Made by a program: the position numbers and the translations under genes. The notes under the pieces are model-generated. The model ran no database searches and was not told where the DNA came from. It was given only the letters and a program-made list of their open reading frames with translations. Shown piece after piece: positions 8,929 to 17,350 of a stretch of 64,000 bases of DNA. This stretch comes from 20CM-2-55-15 sp963738025 (lineage in GTDB: Bacteria > Acidobacteriota > Terriglobia > 20CM-2-55-15), in the NCBI GenBank assembly GCA_963738025.1, contig CAVTWA010000032.1, forward strand, positions 17,096 through 81,095. The letters are read 5' to 3'. The stretch's first letter is position 1; every line of letters begins with the position of its first letter.

Positions 8929-9633
8929 CGTAAGCAATTAGCAACAGTAGGCACACAAAGACTGTAAGTTTTAGTTTTTTTAACACGATTTTCGGACGGA
9001 GACGACAAAATCCCTTACCCACGTTTGGCTGGGTTTGTAGCTCCGGTTTATGACCGTTGGCGATGTGTGGGGACCGCCGTATCCGGTCGCTTTTGTTGCG
9101 CCGGATTCGTAAATCGCTCGTTGAGCGATGAGCCGAAAAGGATCGCACCAGGCGATATGAGGGCGGTCAATATGGCGCCTAAGACGGCATCGGCAATACG
9201 AGTATCACGAGGGTTGGTTGTAGTCCCGTTTTAGCGACAAGCGAATCTGGTTTGTCGAAGTTGATTTTTCGGCAGGATGTCGAAATGGGGAAGTCCCCGC
9301 CTGAGTCAGGCGGGGATCCTTCGCGCAGCGAAGGCGGGGCGGTCTGTTTAAAGTTCGCGCGCCGCGCGTTCCTATATGAATTTCCGCGAAGCGATCCTTG
9401 TTCTAATCGGTGCGCTACGCGAATATTCACAAGGAGCGCGCTGCGCGCGAACTTTGAACAGATATTTAGGCTTCGCCCTGTCGGGCTCGCGCTCCGCCCC
9501 GCCCCGTCCTCGCTGCGCGAGGGCATCCCCGCCTAACTTAGCCGTGGAGTTCGCTCCCTCACAACATTTGCGTGTCAACTACTGCGAGTCTTATGTTTCG
9601 GTTGCGGCGTAGCCGCGCTAAGCCTTCTTGTGG
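8929..9633. other. Gene-free region dominated by a large inverted repeat
   Basis: About 700 bases with no supportable gene. The left part (8929-9290) shows nothing I recognise. The right part is the inverted-repeat element described at 9291-9542. Open frames here are shadows generated by the GC-rich palindromes. Confidence 0.6.
9291..9542. repeat. Composite inverted repeat of REP-like palindromes
   Basis: Two imperfect arms read as reverse complements. The left arm (9301-9375) runs from AGGCGGGGATCCTTCGCGC through GTTTAAAGTTCGCGCGCC; the right arm (9433-9540) runs from GCGCGCGAACTTTGAACAG to CGAGGGCATCCCCGCCTAA. The right arm contains an extra segment, GGCTTCGCCCTGTCGGGCTC, that recurs inside the gene at 27199. 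Each arm ends with a version of the GTCCCCGCCTNAGTNAGGCG palindrome also found near 40.3 kb and 63.97 kb. It looks like nested REP elements rather than an insertion sequence, since no transposase is present. Confidence 0.65.
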
Positions 9634-9842
9634 CTAATTGCTTAGTGATAGGCCACCCCACTTGATGACGTCGACGCGAACGGGAACCTGTCCATCATGA
9701 ATGATGTCGAGGCGCGCGGCAGCCGCACGACATAAATCGATAATGGCGCCTTCGCGGCGGTTTTTTCCATAGGGTCCGCGATCGACCACAACGACGTTCA
9801 CGGATTTTCCGTTGGACAGATTCGTGACGCGTGCGACAGTCC
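9634..9842 (-). pseudogene. RlpA-like DPBB domain, C-terminal fragment
   Basis: On the minus strand an open stretch reads RTVARVTNLSNGKSVNVVVV, DRGPYGKNRREGAIIDL, then RAAAARLDIIHDG and VPVRVDVIKWGG before a stop at 9634. This is the conserved core of the double-psi beta-barrel of RlpA, a septal ring lytic transglycosylase family that cleaves denuded glycan strands. Only about 65 residues remain; the preceding sequence does not continue the family and has no start codon. The fragment abuts the repeat-rich region, so truncation by rearrangement is likely. It is probably not functional. Confidence 0.65.
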
Positions 9843-9980
9843 GAATGGAAATGAGCCGTGCGCGGCCCCCGCTTTGCGGTTGTTGCTATACCGCAGAGCG
9901 GTTAACAATCCTTCCACGCACGAAGAATGTTCCGAACGTGGAATTGTCAGGGCCGTCACCTTACGAATCGATTCGAGTGA

Positions 9981-10292
9981 GCCGGTGCGTGTTTAGTTTG
10001 TTATCAACGTGCTCGACGACACGATACTTCCAAGTTCGAAACGTGCCCCCGTTGTGGTGAGAGCGCGTTTGTAATGAGCCGCACCAGCTGCGGGAAGCCT
10101 CTCTGTTCCAAGTGCTACGAGGGCGAATTGATTTGTATGAGTTGTGCCAGTAGCACACGCCTTCGAGATCCTTCGACATTCGAGGTGTGTCACGATTGCG
10201 GCGAAAACCGGCCGGTGGCAGCACGGCCCGGCGAACGCCGCACCGATTCAGACGCGCGGTGTCCCAGGTGCTACTACGCCGTTTCCGCGTGA
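9981..10292 (+). CDS. Cysteine-rich zinc-ribbon protein, start unclear
   Basis: An open frame with paired cysteines: CPRC (FETCPRCGESAF), CSKCYEGELICMSC, CHDC and a final CPRCYYAVSA. Four CxxC knuckles suggest two zinc ribbons. The first ATG in frame is 10074, which would cut off the first knuckle; the open frame extends back to 9981 with no ATG, GTG or TTG, so the true N-terminus is probably lost. The stop codon lies inside a dispersed palindromic element (10270-10385). The function is unknown and it may be a gene remnant. Confidence 0.4.
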   Translation, partial: AGACLVCYQRARRHDTSKFETCPRCGESAFVMSRTSCGKPLCSKCYEGELICMSCASSTRLRDPSTFEVCHDCGENRPVAARPGERRTDSDARCPRCYYAVSA

Positions 10293-10385
10293 ACCAATCC
10301 GCCGGAAAAGATACGCCGCGAATTGAACGAATTAAACGAATTTGAATCCGTTAAATCCGTTCAATCCGTGGCTTATCTTTTCCGT
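10270..10385. repeat. Dispersed palindrome family A, copy 1
   Basis: Inverted repeat with left arm GAATTGAACGAATTAAACGA and right arm AATCCGTTCAATCCGTGGC, flanked by AAAAGATA and TATCTTTT. The flank CGTTTCCGCGTGAACCAATC is also present, in reverse orientation, beside the copy at 33190-33300, so the element extends beyond the palindrome. Confidence 0.8.
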
Positions 10386-10432
10386 TAGGCCGTCTCGAAT
10401 ATATTGGCGTCGGCCTTTTTAACGATTGGGAT

Positions 10433-10852
10433 TCAGTTCCCATTACCCGGAAGGGTAGACTTCGGACGTTTGAAGACGAACTCTGATTCAAAGTGCGAGA
10501 TCAACTCCCAGCCTTCATTTCCCAGCGAATTCAGGCTCACCGCCAAGTCGGGACTGATTTTTGTCTTAATTCCTTTGTCACCTAAAGAAGCCAGCGTTCC
10601 GCCATAGAAGCCTGCATTTTCTCTGACCACGACCAAGTATTCCCATTTCATATCCCAGATCATGACAGAAAAGAGTGAACCAGGCACTCTTGTGCTCGAA
10701 CTTATAATTACCGCCTCGGGCGGAACGTCACGGCGTGCAAGTGGCTTGAGGTTCGCGAGCGGGTCCCGCTTGCCTCGGAAAAGAAAAGGCACGAATTGCG
10801 AAGGTGTGAGGTATTCCACCTGAATTTCACCAGACATCCACTTCAATTTCAC
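10433..10852 (-). CDS. Small protein with DUF4177-like C-terminal domain
   Basis: The C-terminal 70 residues read MKWEYLVVVRENAGFYGG, then LNSLGNEGWELISHFESEF and VFKRPK. This is the pattern of DUF4177, a small family of unknown function (MKWEYKVV...LNELGKEGWELV...FKRP). The frame is open upstream to a methionine at 10852, but the first 67 residues show no family resemblance. The true start may be the methionine at 10651 (MKWEY) or 10663; neither has a clear ribosome-binding site. There is no signal peptide, so it is probably cytoplasmic. It is isolated between a repeat and a pseudogene. Confidence 0.5.
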   Translation of the reverse strand: MKLKWMSGEIQVEYLTPSQFVPFLFRGKRDPLANLKPLARRDVPPEAVIISSSTRVPGSLFSVMIWDMKWEYLVVVRENAGFYGGTLASLGDKGIKTKISPDLAVSLNSLGNEGWELISHFESEFVFKRPKSTLPGNGN

Positions 10853-10937
10853 TTCCTACCGCCACCTGCATCATACTTTCCATACTTAAAGACGCAGACC
10901 GCGGTATTGCGCCGCAGAAGACGAAAGGATTCCCTGA

Positions 10938-12429
10938 ATGGCAACAGTAGTATCCCACCCCGCACTGAGATCGCGTAACGCCTTCCAGCAACGAAGCTAC
11001 TGATCAACGGCCAGTGGGTTGAAAGCGTTTCCGGCAAACGCTTCAAGACCATCAACCCGGCGACCGGCGAGACGATCTGCGACGTCGCCGAAGCGGATGC
11101 CGCCGACGTCAATCAGGCCGTGAAAGCGGCGCGCACCGCTTTCCACTCGAAAGCGCCATGGCGCCGCATGTCGGCCGCCGAACGCGGCCGGCTGCTCAAC
11201 CGGCTGGCCGATCTCATTGAAAAGCATGCCGACGAGCTGGCGAAGCTCGAATCGCTGGACAACGGCAAGCCGTACGCGGTGGCGAAAGCCGCCGATCTGC
11301 CGCTCTCCATCGCCTGCTACCGCTACTACGCCGGCTGGGCCGACAAGAGTCCAGGGCAAGACGATTCCCGATCAGCGGCGATTATTTCTGCTACACGCGG
11401 CACGAGCCGGTCGGCGTGGTCGGGCAGATCATTCCCTGGAATTTCCCGCTGCTGATGCAGGCGTGGAAGCTGGCTCCGGCGCTGGCCACCGGCAACACCG
11501 TCGTCATGAAGCCCGCCGAGCAGACGCCGCTTCACCGCCTTGCGCGTCGGCGAACTGATCATGGAAGCCGGCTTCCCGGAAGGCGTGGTCAATATGCTGC
11601 CGGGCTACGGCCCGACCGCCGGCGCCGCGATCGCGCGGCACATGGACGTCGACAAGGTCGCCTTCACCGGTTCGACCGAAGTCGGCCATCTGATCATGGA
11701 GGCGGCGGCGCAGACGAACCTGAAGCGCGTCACGCTCGAACTGGGCGGCAAGAGCCCGAACATCGTGTTCGCCGATGCCGATATGGATGCAGGCCATCGA
11801 AGGCTCGCACTTCGCGCTGTTCTTCAATCAGGGCCAATGCTGCTGCGCCGGCTCGCGGGTGTTCGTCGAGGAGAAGGCCTACGACGAGTTCGTGGAACGC
11901 AGCGCCGCGCGCGCCAAGAAGCGCAAGGTCGGCGATCCGTTCGATCCGAGCACGGAGCAGGGTCCGCAGGTGGACGACGAGCAGTTCGACAAGGTCATGG
12001 GCTACATCGAATCCGGCAAGAAGCGAGGGCGCGAAGCTGGTTGCGGGCGGCAAGCGCGTCGGCGACCGCGGCTACTTCATCGAGCCGACGGTGTTTGCCG
12101 ACGTGCAAGGACGACATGAAGATCGCCGAGGAAGAGATCTTCGGGCCGGTGCATGAGCATCATCAAGTTCAAGGACATGGACGAGGTCGTGCGAGCGCGC
12201 CAACAAGACGATGTACGGTCTGGCGGCGGCCGTCTGGACGCGCGATATCGGCAAGGCGCACGCCATCGCCAACAATGTGCGCGCGGGCACGGTCTGGGTC
12301 AATTGCTACGACGTGTTCGATGCGGCCGCGCCGTTCGGCGGCTTCAAACAATCGGGCATCGGCCGCGAACTGGGCGAATACGGCCTGCAGCAGTACACGG
12401 AAGTCAAGACCGTCACGGTGAAGCTGTGA
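10938..12429 (+). pseudogene. Aldehyde dehydrogenase broken by eight +1 frameshifts
   Basis: Joining three frames recovers a nearly full NAD(P)-dependent aldehyde dehydrogenase of about 490 residues: LLINGQWVESVSGKRF, QIIPWNFPLLMQAWKL, GNTVVMKPAEQTPL, VAFTGSTEVGH, LELGGKSPNIV, the catalytic-cysteine segment NQGQCCCAGSRVF, EEEIFGPV, and FGGFKQSGIGRELGEYGL. Frame changes are needed near 11349, 11368, 11531, 11790, 12023, 12106, 12152 and 12191. Each is explained by one extra base. A further shift is needed near the ATG at 10938. It stays conserved between breaks, so the breaks are recent or artefactual. Confidence 0.85.
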
Positions 12430-12440
12430 GTGGGTGCGTA

Positions 12441-12484
12441 GAATTATAGAGTGGTCCGGAGCCATCCGGACCACTCTATAATTC
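12441..12484. repeat. Perfect 20-bp inverted repeat with 4-base loop
   Basis: Two exact 20-base arms (beginning GAATTATAGAGTGG and ending CCACTCTATAATTC) flank the loop GCCA. It lies 11 bases after the aldehyde dehydrogenase stop and one base before the ATG of the broken acyl-CoA synthetase. There is no T-tract, so it is not a standard terminator. It could be a bidirectional attenuator, an operator or a mobile-element scar. Confidence 0.85.
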
Positions 12485-12485
12485 C

Positions 12486-13199
12486 ATGAATCTCGGAAAC
12501 ATACTGCACGCATGGGAAACCGTTCCGACGGACGATACGCACGATTAGAGGCGCACGGAAGTTTTACTGGACGAGACATCAGACAATGCTCGCGGAATGG
12601 TTCCTCGCCGAGGGCCTGCGACCGGGCGAACGAGTGGCCGTTCATTGGTCAAACTCGTTTGAAGTCGTGCAGATCTACTTTGCCCTGTTCAAAGCGGGGC
12701 TGATAGCCGTGGCCGTCAATGTGCGGCTCAAACGCACCGAGATTGGCTATATTTTCGATCATTCGATGGCCAGGAAGTGGTTTAGTGAGCCGTCCCTGGG
12801 CCCGCAGGCTGAGCGATCCGGCGCGAGGCCCCATTATGACAACTTCGGTCAAAATGGGCACGCACTCCATCGTCAGCCGGAGGGCGATAAGCAGATGGCT
12901 ATTTCCGCGCTTGCAATCATTCTTACACCTCGGGAACCACCGCGCACCCCAAAGGCGTAACCCATACCCGCCGCTCACTCTTGCACCCGGCCGAGATCAT
13001 GGCGCACGACCTCATGGATTCCACCGACATCCTGCTGCCCATGACCCAGTTGATGCACGCAGCCGCGCTCAACGTCTGTCTGATGCCGTGTATCTACCTG
13101 GGGGCTTCAGTGGCGCTGCTGCCAGGCTTCGATCCGGCAGCCGTTCTGGATGCCATCGAACAATTCCGCTGCACCGCCGTTGTCGGCCTGCCGACGTGA
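12486..13199 (+). pseudogene. AMP-binding acyl-CoA synthetase remnant, frameshifted and truncated
   Basis: Segments in different frames form the N-terminal half of an ANL-superfamily acyl-CoA/fatty-acid ligase: MNLGNILHAW, RLEAHGSFT, DETSDNAR, AEWFLAEGLRPGERVAVHW, VVQIYFALFKAGLIAVAVN, then the P-loop SYTSGTTAHPKGVTHTRRS (12921 on) and DILLPMTQLMHAAALN. The match stops at VVGLPT and 13199. The second half, with the A5-A10 motifs, is missing. Shifts occur in more than one direction, unlike the preceding gene. Function lost. Confidence 0.75.
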
Positions 13200-13597
13200 G
13201 GTGCGTCAGGGAATGGAAGTGCGGAAACCTCTGGTCATCGCGAGATCCAATCGCAGCGGTGCGCGGTCGGCTGCGAGGTCGGAATTGCTCCTCGGTTCAG
13301 AGATCTATGGCATGACTGTGGTAGTCGCGTAGCGTTCAGTAAATATTGCCGGTAAGCTCGCCGAAGTCGGCTTCGAGAGAAGCAATTGAGTTACGTCACA
13401 AGAATGCGACTTCTGGGGCTTAACCTTTCAAGAGTTGCGAATCGTTGGAGAAACACGACGGGCGGTAGTCAGGATCTATACCTCGCGCTGTAACGTTCTT
13501 GCGCCGCGTTGACGTAGCGGTCTTGCCGCCGGACCGGACGGTCTCGGTCTGTTCGGTAAATGGTTTCTTGCGCTGACCGGAGTTTGTTCCATTGCGC
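13200..13597. other. Gene-free stretch
   Basis: About 400 bases between the truncated acyl-CoA synthetase and the 3' end of the convergent methyltransferase gene. I see no supported reading frame, palindrome or family resemblance here. It probably contains decayed sequence from the lost half of the synthetase. Confidence 0.5.
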
Positions 13598-14804
13598 TCA
13601 AGTTTTCGTGGACCGCATGACGAGGAACTTCGCACTGCTTGTGGCGATGTCGCAGTTGCCGAACAGGCGTTTGAGTTTGGCGTGGTAGCTGAGGTGACGA
13701 TTGCCGACTACCCACAACTCACCACCCGAGCGCAGAGCGTCGCGAGATTCGACGAACATCTGCCAGGCGCTGGCATCGCTGACGGCATGGTTCTCGTGGA
13801 AAGGCGGATTGTTCAGCACCAAGTCATAACCAACCGTACCGGGTGCGCCGTTCCTAAGGTCAAACAGGCCGTTTCCCACAACGAAGTTCGCCTGCCGCTC
13901 TGCGGCCCAGGTTTGCCTGAAAGGTCGCTTCCGCAGAAGCCACGGCCCGGTACGATTCATCAATGAACGTGACGTCTGCTTTGGGACTGCGAATCGCTGT
14001 TCTCACCCCGAGAATCCCGTTTCCGCAGCCCAGGTCGACCACGCGGTGCGGCTCGTCGCGGTGGGGGAGATTTTCGAGCAGCAGGCGCGTACCGCCATCA
14101 AGACGTTCGGCACCGAAAACCCCCGCGTGACTTGTCACAACCTCGTGACCGGGAATTACGGTGTACGTCTTTGGCCAAGGATTTGGTGGACGTTGGAGGT
14201 TGGGGTCAGGCTGGCAAAAGATGAGCCGCGCCTTCTTCTCGGCGAGCGAGGTCTGCGTGGGGCCGAGAATCTTCGCAAACAGATCGAGCGTCGACGTATG
14301 AATGTATTTGGTCATTGCCCCGGCGAGGACAGTGGTCTTCTCGTGCAGGTGCGGCGCAATGCGATGCAGTTGATCTTCGAGTAACGCGAGACTCTTAGGC
14401 ACTTTCATTGCTACGGTCTCGATGCGGCTGGGCAGGGGATCGAAGGTGGTCAGAAGTCTTACAGCCGCCGGGTCTATGTGATTCCGCCTGAGGTTCTCTA
14501 CGGTTGCCGCATGCGCCAGGTATGAGTCGGAGAGTGTCGAGGGTCGGTGATGCGCCAAAGCCGTCGATAGCGCGCCCCAGGTGTCATTGACGACCAGCAC
14601 GTTTCCCATCGATTCGTGGTGATCCTCCAATTTCCGCAGAATAAGTTCGTCAGCGGCATCCCACGCCTGCAGCACCTCATTTGCACGTCTTGGATAACGC
14701 TCGAGTGCGAACTTACCGATCCCGCATTCAAACATAAATCTATGTTGCCCTAAATCGCGCTCGAGACTATCGTAAAGAGCGGCGGTAATTGAATCGCCAA
14801 TCAA
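13598..14804 (-). pseudogene. RlmG/RsmC-like 23S/16S rRNA guanine-N2 methyltransferase with one frameshift
   Basis: Two overlapping frames together give about 400 residues, close to RlmG length (378 in E. coli). The first (from 14804) has the degenerate N-terminal methyltransferase-like domain and the SAM motif HRVVDLGCGNGILGVRTA; the second continues NFVVGNGLFDLRNG, the catalytic LNNPPFHENHAVSD and GGELWVVGNRHLSYHAKLKR. The frame changes around 13890-13900, within the segment that reads GRRAAG in one frame and AAERQANF in the next. RlmG makes m2G at 23S position 1835. One clean shift may equally be a sequence error. Confidence 0.8.
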
Positions 14805-14901
14805 TTTAAATGTTCGGAAGCTCCTCGTCTATCGGTCGTCGATTGTTCTTTGATCCCTGCCGCAAAGCCCCGGAAGTTCCCTTACAAGATAGGTAAATAA
14901 A

Positions 14902-15195
14902 ATGTCGAAAAAGATTTTTGTTGGAAATCTGTCGTTTCAAACGACGGAAAATGATCTCAGTGATGCATTTGCACAGCACGGCCCTGTAGAAGCGGTCGCC
15001 ATTATCACGGACCGCGAAACAGGTCGATCAAAAGGGTTTGGATTCGTGACGATGACGGAAGGCGCGGACAAGGCTATTGCTCAGTTAAGCGGTTCCGAAC
15101 TGAACGGGCGGATGCTGACCGTCAATGAAGCCAGGCCCATGGTGAAGCGAGACTTTGGCGGCGGTCGCGGCGGTGATGGCCGGGGTCGGTACTAA
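14902..15195 (+). CDS. RRM-domain RNA-binding protein
   Basis: A 97-residue protein consisting of one RNA-recognition motif and a glycine/arginine-rich tail. RNP2 is IFVGNL at residues 5-10 and RNP1 is KGFGFVTM at about residues 45-52, with the aromatic positions needed for RNA stacking intact. The tail (GGGRGGDGRGRY) is typical of the bacterial and cyanobacterial Rbp family, which bind single-stranded RNA and are often cold-induced. The start follows AAGATAGG. A weak GC-rich hairpin (AGGCGCG...CGCGCCT) lies just after the stop and could end the transcript. The gene stands alone after the convergent methyltransferase. Confidence 0.92.
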   Translation: MSKKIFVGNLSFQTTENDLSDAFAQHGPVEAVAIITDRETGRSKGFGFVTMTEGADKAIAQLSGSELNGRMLTVNEARPMVKRDFGGGRGGDGRGRY

Positions 15196-15310
15196 GTAAT
15201 TCTCTACGGCAGGCGCGTGCTCTCGTCGGCGCGCCTGTTCCCTCACGTTTCCCGATGTGTCTCGACGCCAGGTGCTCACAATTGCACAGCGCGGGAGCGA
15301 CGGCGAGCGC

Positions 15311-15511
15311 ATGATTGTACTAATGGCACGCTTCAACACCGGCGATCGTGTACGCAGGCAAATGACTCCCGGGGCGGAATACGTTTCAATCGGGACCATC
15401 ATCGCCGTGATCCCAAATCACCACCAGTTGCAGATATTCGATGAGTACGAAGTGGATTTCGGTGCCAGCGGCATCCTCATCGCGTACGACTGCCAGATCA
15501 AAGCCGCATAA
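15311..15511 (+). CDS. Small SH3/KOW-like protein
   Basis: A basic protein of about 66 residues (MIVLMARFNTGDRVRRQMTP, then GTIIAVIPNHHQLQIFDEYE). A 'GDRVRR' turn at the start and a string of short beta strands resemble KOW/SH3-like barrels, and a comparable 'VGDRVKI' opening occurs in the next gene. The frame is open further upstream to an ATG at 15257, but the conserved-looking part begins at 15311 or at 15323 (MARFNTGDRV). I do not recognise a named family. The two neighbouring small genes may work together; nothing shows how. Confidence 0.5.
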   Translation: MIVLMARFNTGDRVRRQMTPGAEYVSIGTIIAVIPNHHQLQIFDEYEVDFGASGILIAYDCQIKAA

Positions 15512-15568
15512 CGCGCACCAGTTGCGACAAACTGGCATTTTCGGCCATAAAAGAGGGAGCCCATTGTT

Positions 15569-15772
15569 ATGAGTGATTTCAAAGTCGGAGACCGCGTCAA
15601 GATCCTGCCCGGAGTCGCCACACCATTCGTCGGGATGGATGGCACCATATGTGAAATCCGGGCGCATGCTGAAGCCATTGAAACAATGGCTCGCCACTTT
15701 GTCGTGTTCTCGCGCAAGGAGAAGCGGTCCTTCTATGGCGTGGAGCTGATGCTCATTCAGAAGTCAAAGTGA
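15569..15772 (+). CDS. Small KOW-like beta-barrel protein
   Basis: A 67-residue protein, MSDFKVGDRVKILPGVATPF, GMDGTICEIRAHAEAI, HFVVFSRKEKRSFYGVEL. It begins after a good ribosome-binding site (AGAGGGAG). The 'VGDRVKI.PG....GM.GTI' pattern is that of KOW/SH3-like barrels used in nucleic-acid or protein contact. It has no signal peptide. It follows a second small 'GDRV' protein by 57 bases, both downstream of the RRM protein, which suggests a small RNA-related or stress cluster, though this is inference from position only. Confidence 0.55.
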   Translation: MSDFKVGDRVKILPGVATPFVGMDGTICEIRAHAEAIETMARHFVVFSRKEKRSFYGVELMLIQKSK

Positions 15773-16053
15773 CGACACTAAGATTTGCGCAACCACCGCA
15801 CTATCGTTTTGGCCGCCGCCGGGCTGAAAACGAGTAACCACTATGCGCCGAGGAGTGAGCGCAATTCGCACAATGACGTCGGAGGTCTCGACGGAACTAA
15901 CGTGCCCGCCCGTATCCGCCGGCATCCCCCTATGGCGGGAATATCTCTTCTACGGCGAAAAGTCGGTATCTCGAAGTAATGCGTTGTAACTGGGCATATT
16001 GCCGCGTCGAATGACCGGTACGATTGCCAGAATTGACACGCGCCGCGAACGCG

Positions 16054-17184
16054 CTACTTGTTCACATTGTTCGCGGGCACGATCCCAGGTGTCTTCAACT
16101 GGATCGTGTAGACGGAATCGCATCCCGCCATGAACAGAGTCCTGCCATCCGGACCGCCGAATGCGACGTTCGTCGCACAGATCTGTCTCTTGGGTTCGCC
16201 GCCGTAGATCGGCAGGTTGATGGTGCCGAGCAGCTTGCCCGCAGGTGACGTGATGCGAATGATACCAGGGCCCGCTCCGCCGGTAGAGAACACATTGCCT
16301 GCCCTGTCTGTCTTCTCGCCGTCACCGATGCCGACGCCTTCAGTAAAGACGGTAAACGTGCCGAGCGTGCCATCGGGATTGACGGCATATCGCCGCATTT
16401 GACGATTTGCAGTGGACAGATACATCCACTTATCATCAGGCGACAGCGCGATGCCGTTCGGCGTGCCACCGAGATCCGCACCGCTCAGCACGAGCGTCGT
16501 CTTGCCATCCTTGATCCGGTAGATGCCGTTCTGCAGCTGTTTGTCGGGATTCCTGCCGCCGTCGCGCAGGCCGAAATCGTTGTCCGTTACATAGACGGCA
16601 TCGTCTGCCGCGATCGCGATGTCGTTCGGGCCGCTGAACCGCTGGCCGTCCTTGCCGCCGGACAGCACCGTATGCGTGCCGTCCTTCTCCAGCCGCATCA
16701 CCTGTCGATCGTTGTCGGCGCACCAGATCACGCGGCCCTGACGATCCATGCCCGTGCAGGACGGACCGATCAGAAGCACATGACTACGACCGGAGCGAGT
16801 CTGAGCGCCGACATGGTCGGGATCGTTGCCGGTATAACCCGCCTTCTCCATGAAGACGGAAACCTGTTTCTCCGGGGTAACCTTATAGAGCACGTTGTCA
16901 AGCAGTCCTGCGAAAATCCAATAGCCGCCGGTCCCTTCCGCGATCCAGAGCCCGCCTTCGGTGAGACCAAAACCGCGTCCAAGCTCCACCAGATTCGCGC
17001 CTGGCGAGACGATGTCGTCGAGCGCAGGATCGGTCCTCGTGATCGAGAAAGGCCTGGCCTCGGGTGGAGGACCGTCGCCGCGCATCTGAGGAACGGCGGG
17101 GCCGCGCTGCGCCTGCGCGTGCGCAACCGCGACACTGATGATGGCGAGCAGAATGGCGTTGGACCAGGCGGCGGGCTTCTTCAT
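16054..17184 (-). CDS. Secreted SMP-30/gluconolactonase-like beta-propeller
   Basis: A 376-residue protein with signal peptide (ending AVAHAQAQ) and a six-bladed propeller of the SMP-30/gluconolactonase/LRE family. Family landmarks are GLTEGGLWIAEGTGG (the metal-binding glutamate), GPNDIAIAADDAVYVTDN, GTPNGIALSPDDKWMYLST and the last-blade segment ICATNVAFGGPDGRTLFMAG. Asn and Asp residues in the PND and PNGIAL motifs are the usual divalent-metal ligands. Members hydrolyse lactones or phosphotriesters; the substrate here is unknown. The export signal suggests sugar-lactone use in the periplasm. It is a single gene with no sugar operon beside it. Confidence 0.88.
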   Translation of the reverse strand: MKKPAAWSNAILLAIISVAVAHAQAQRGPAVPQMRGDGPPPEARPFSITRTDPALDDIVSPGANLVELGRGFGLTEGGLWIAEGTGGYWIFAGLLDNVLYKVTPEKQVSVFMEKAGYTGNDPDHVGAQTRSGRSHVLLIGPSCTGMDRQGRVIWCADNDRQVMRLEKDGTHTVLSGGKDGQRFSGPNDIAIAADDAVYVTDNDFGLRDGGRNPDKQLQNGIYRIKDGKTTLVLSGADLGGTPNGIALSPDDKWMYLSTANRQMRRYAVNPDGTLGTFTVFTEGVGIGDGEKTDRAGNVFSTGGAGPGIIRITSPAGKLLGTINLPIYGGEPKRQICATNVAFGGPDGRTLFMAGCDSVYTIQLKTPGIVPANNVNK

Positions 17185-17350
17185 TGTGTCACCTCACACA
17201 TCGCGTGATTCGCGGGAACGCGCGGGCGGGCCGACCTTAAGTCGGCGGGCGATCTCCGATCGGTATTTTGCCAGAAGTCGATCCGAAACGTAACGGCCCA
17301 GCGTGCGGCACCGTTACACGGCGTGTGCAGTCCTGCGAAGACAACACCTG

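Noticed and set aside
9291..9542. CRISPR array or insertion-sequence ends as an explanation of the repeats
   Set aside because: No regularly spaced direct repeats with unique spacers, no cas gene, and no transposase frame or target duplication visible.
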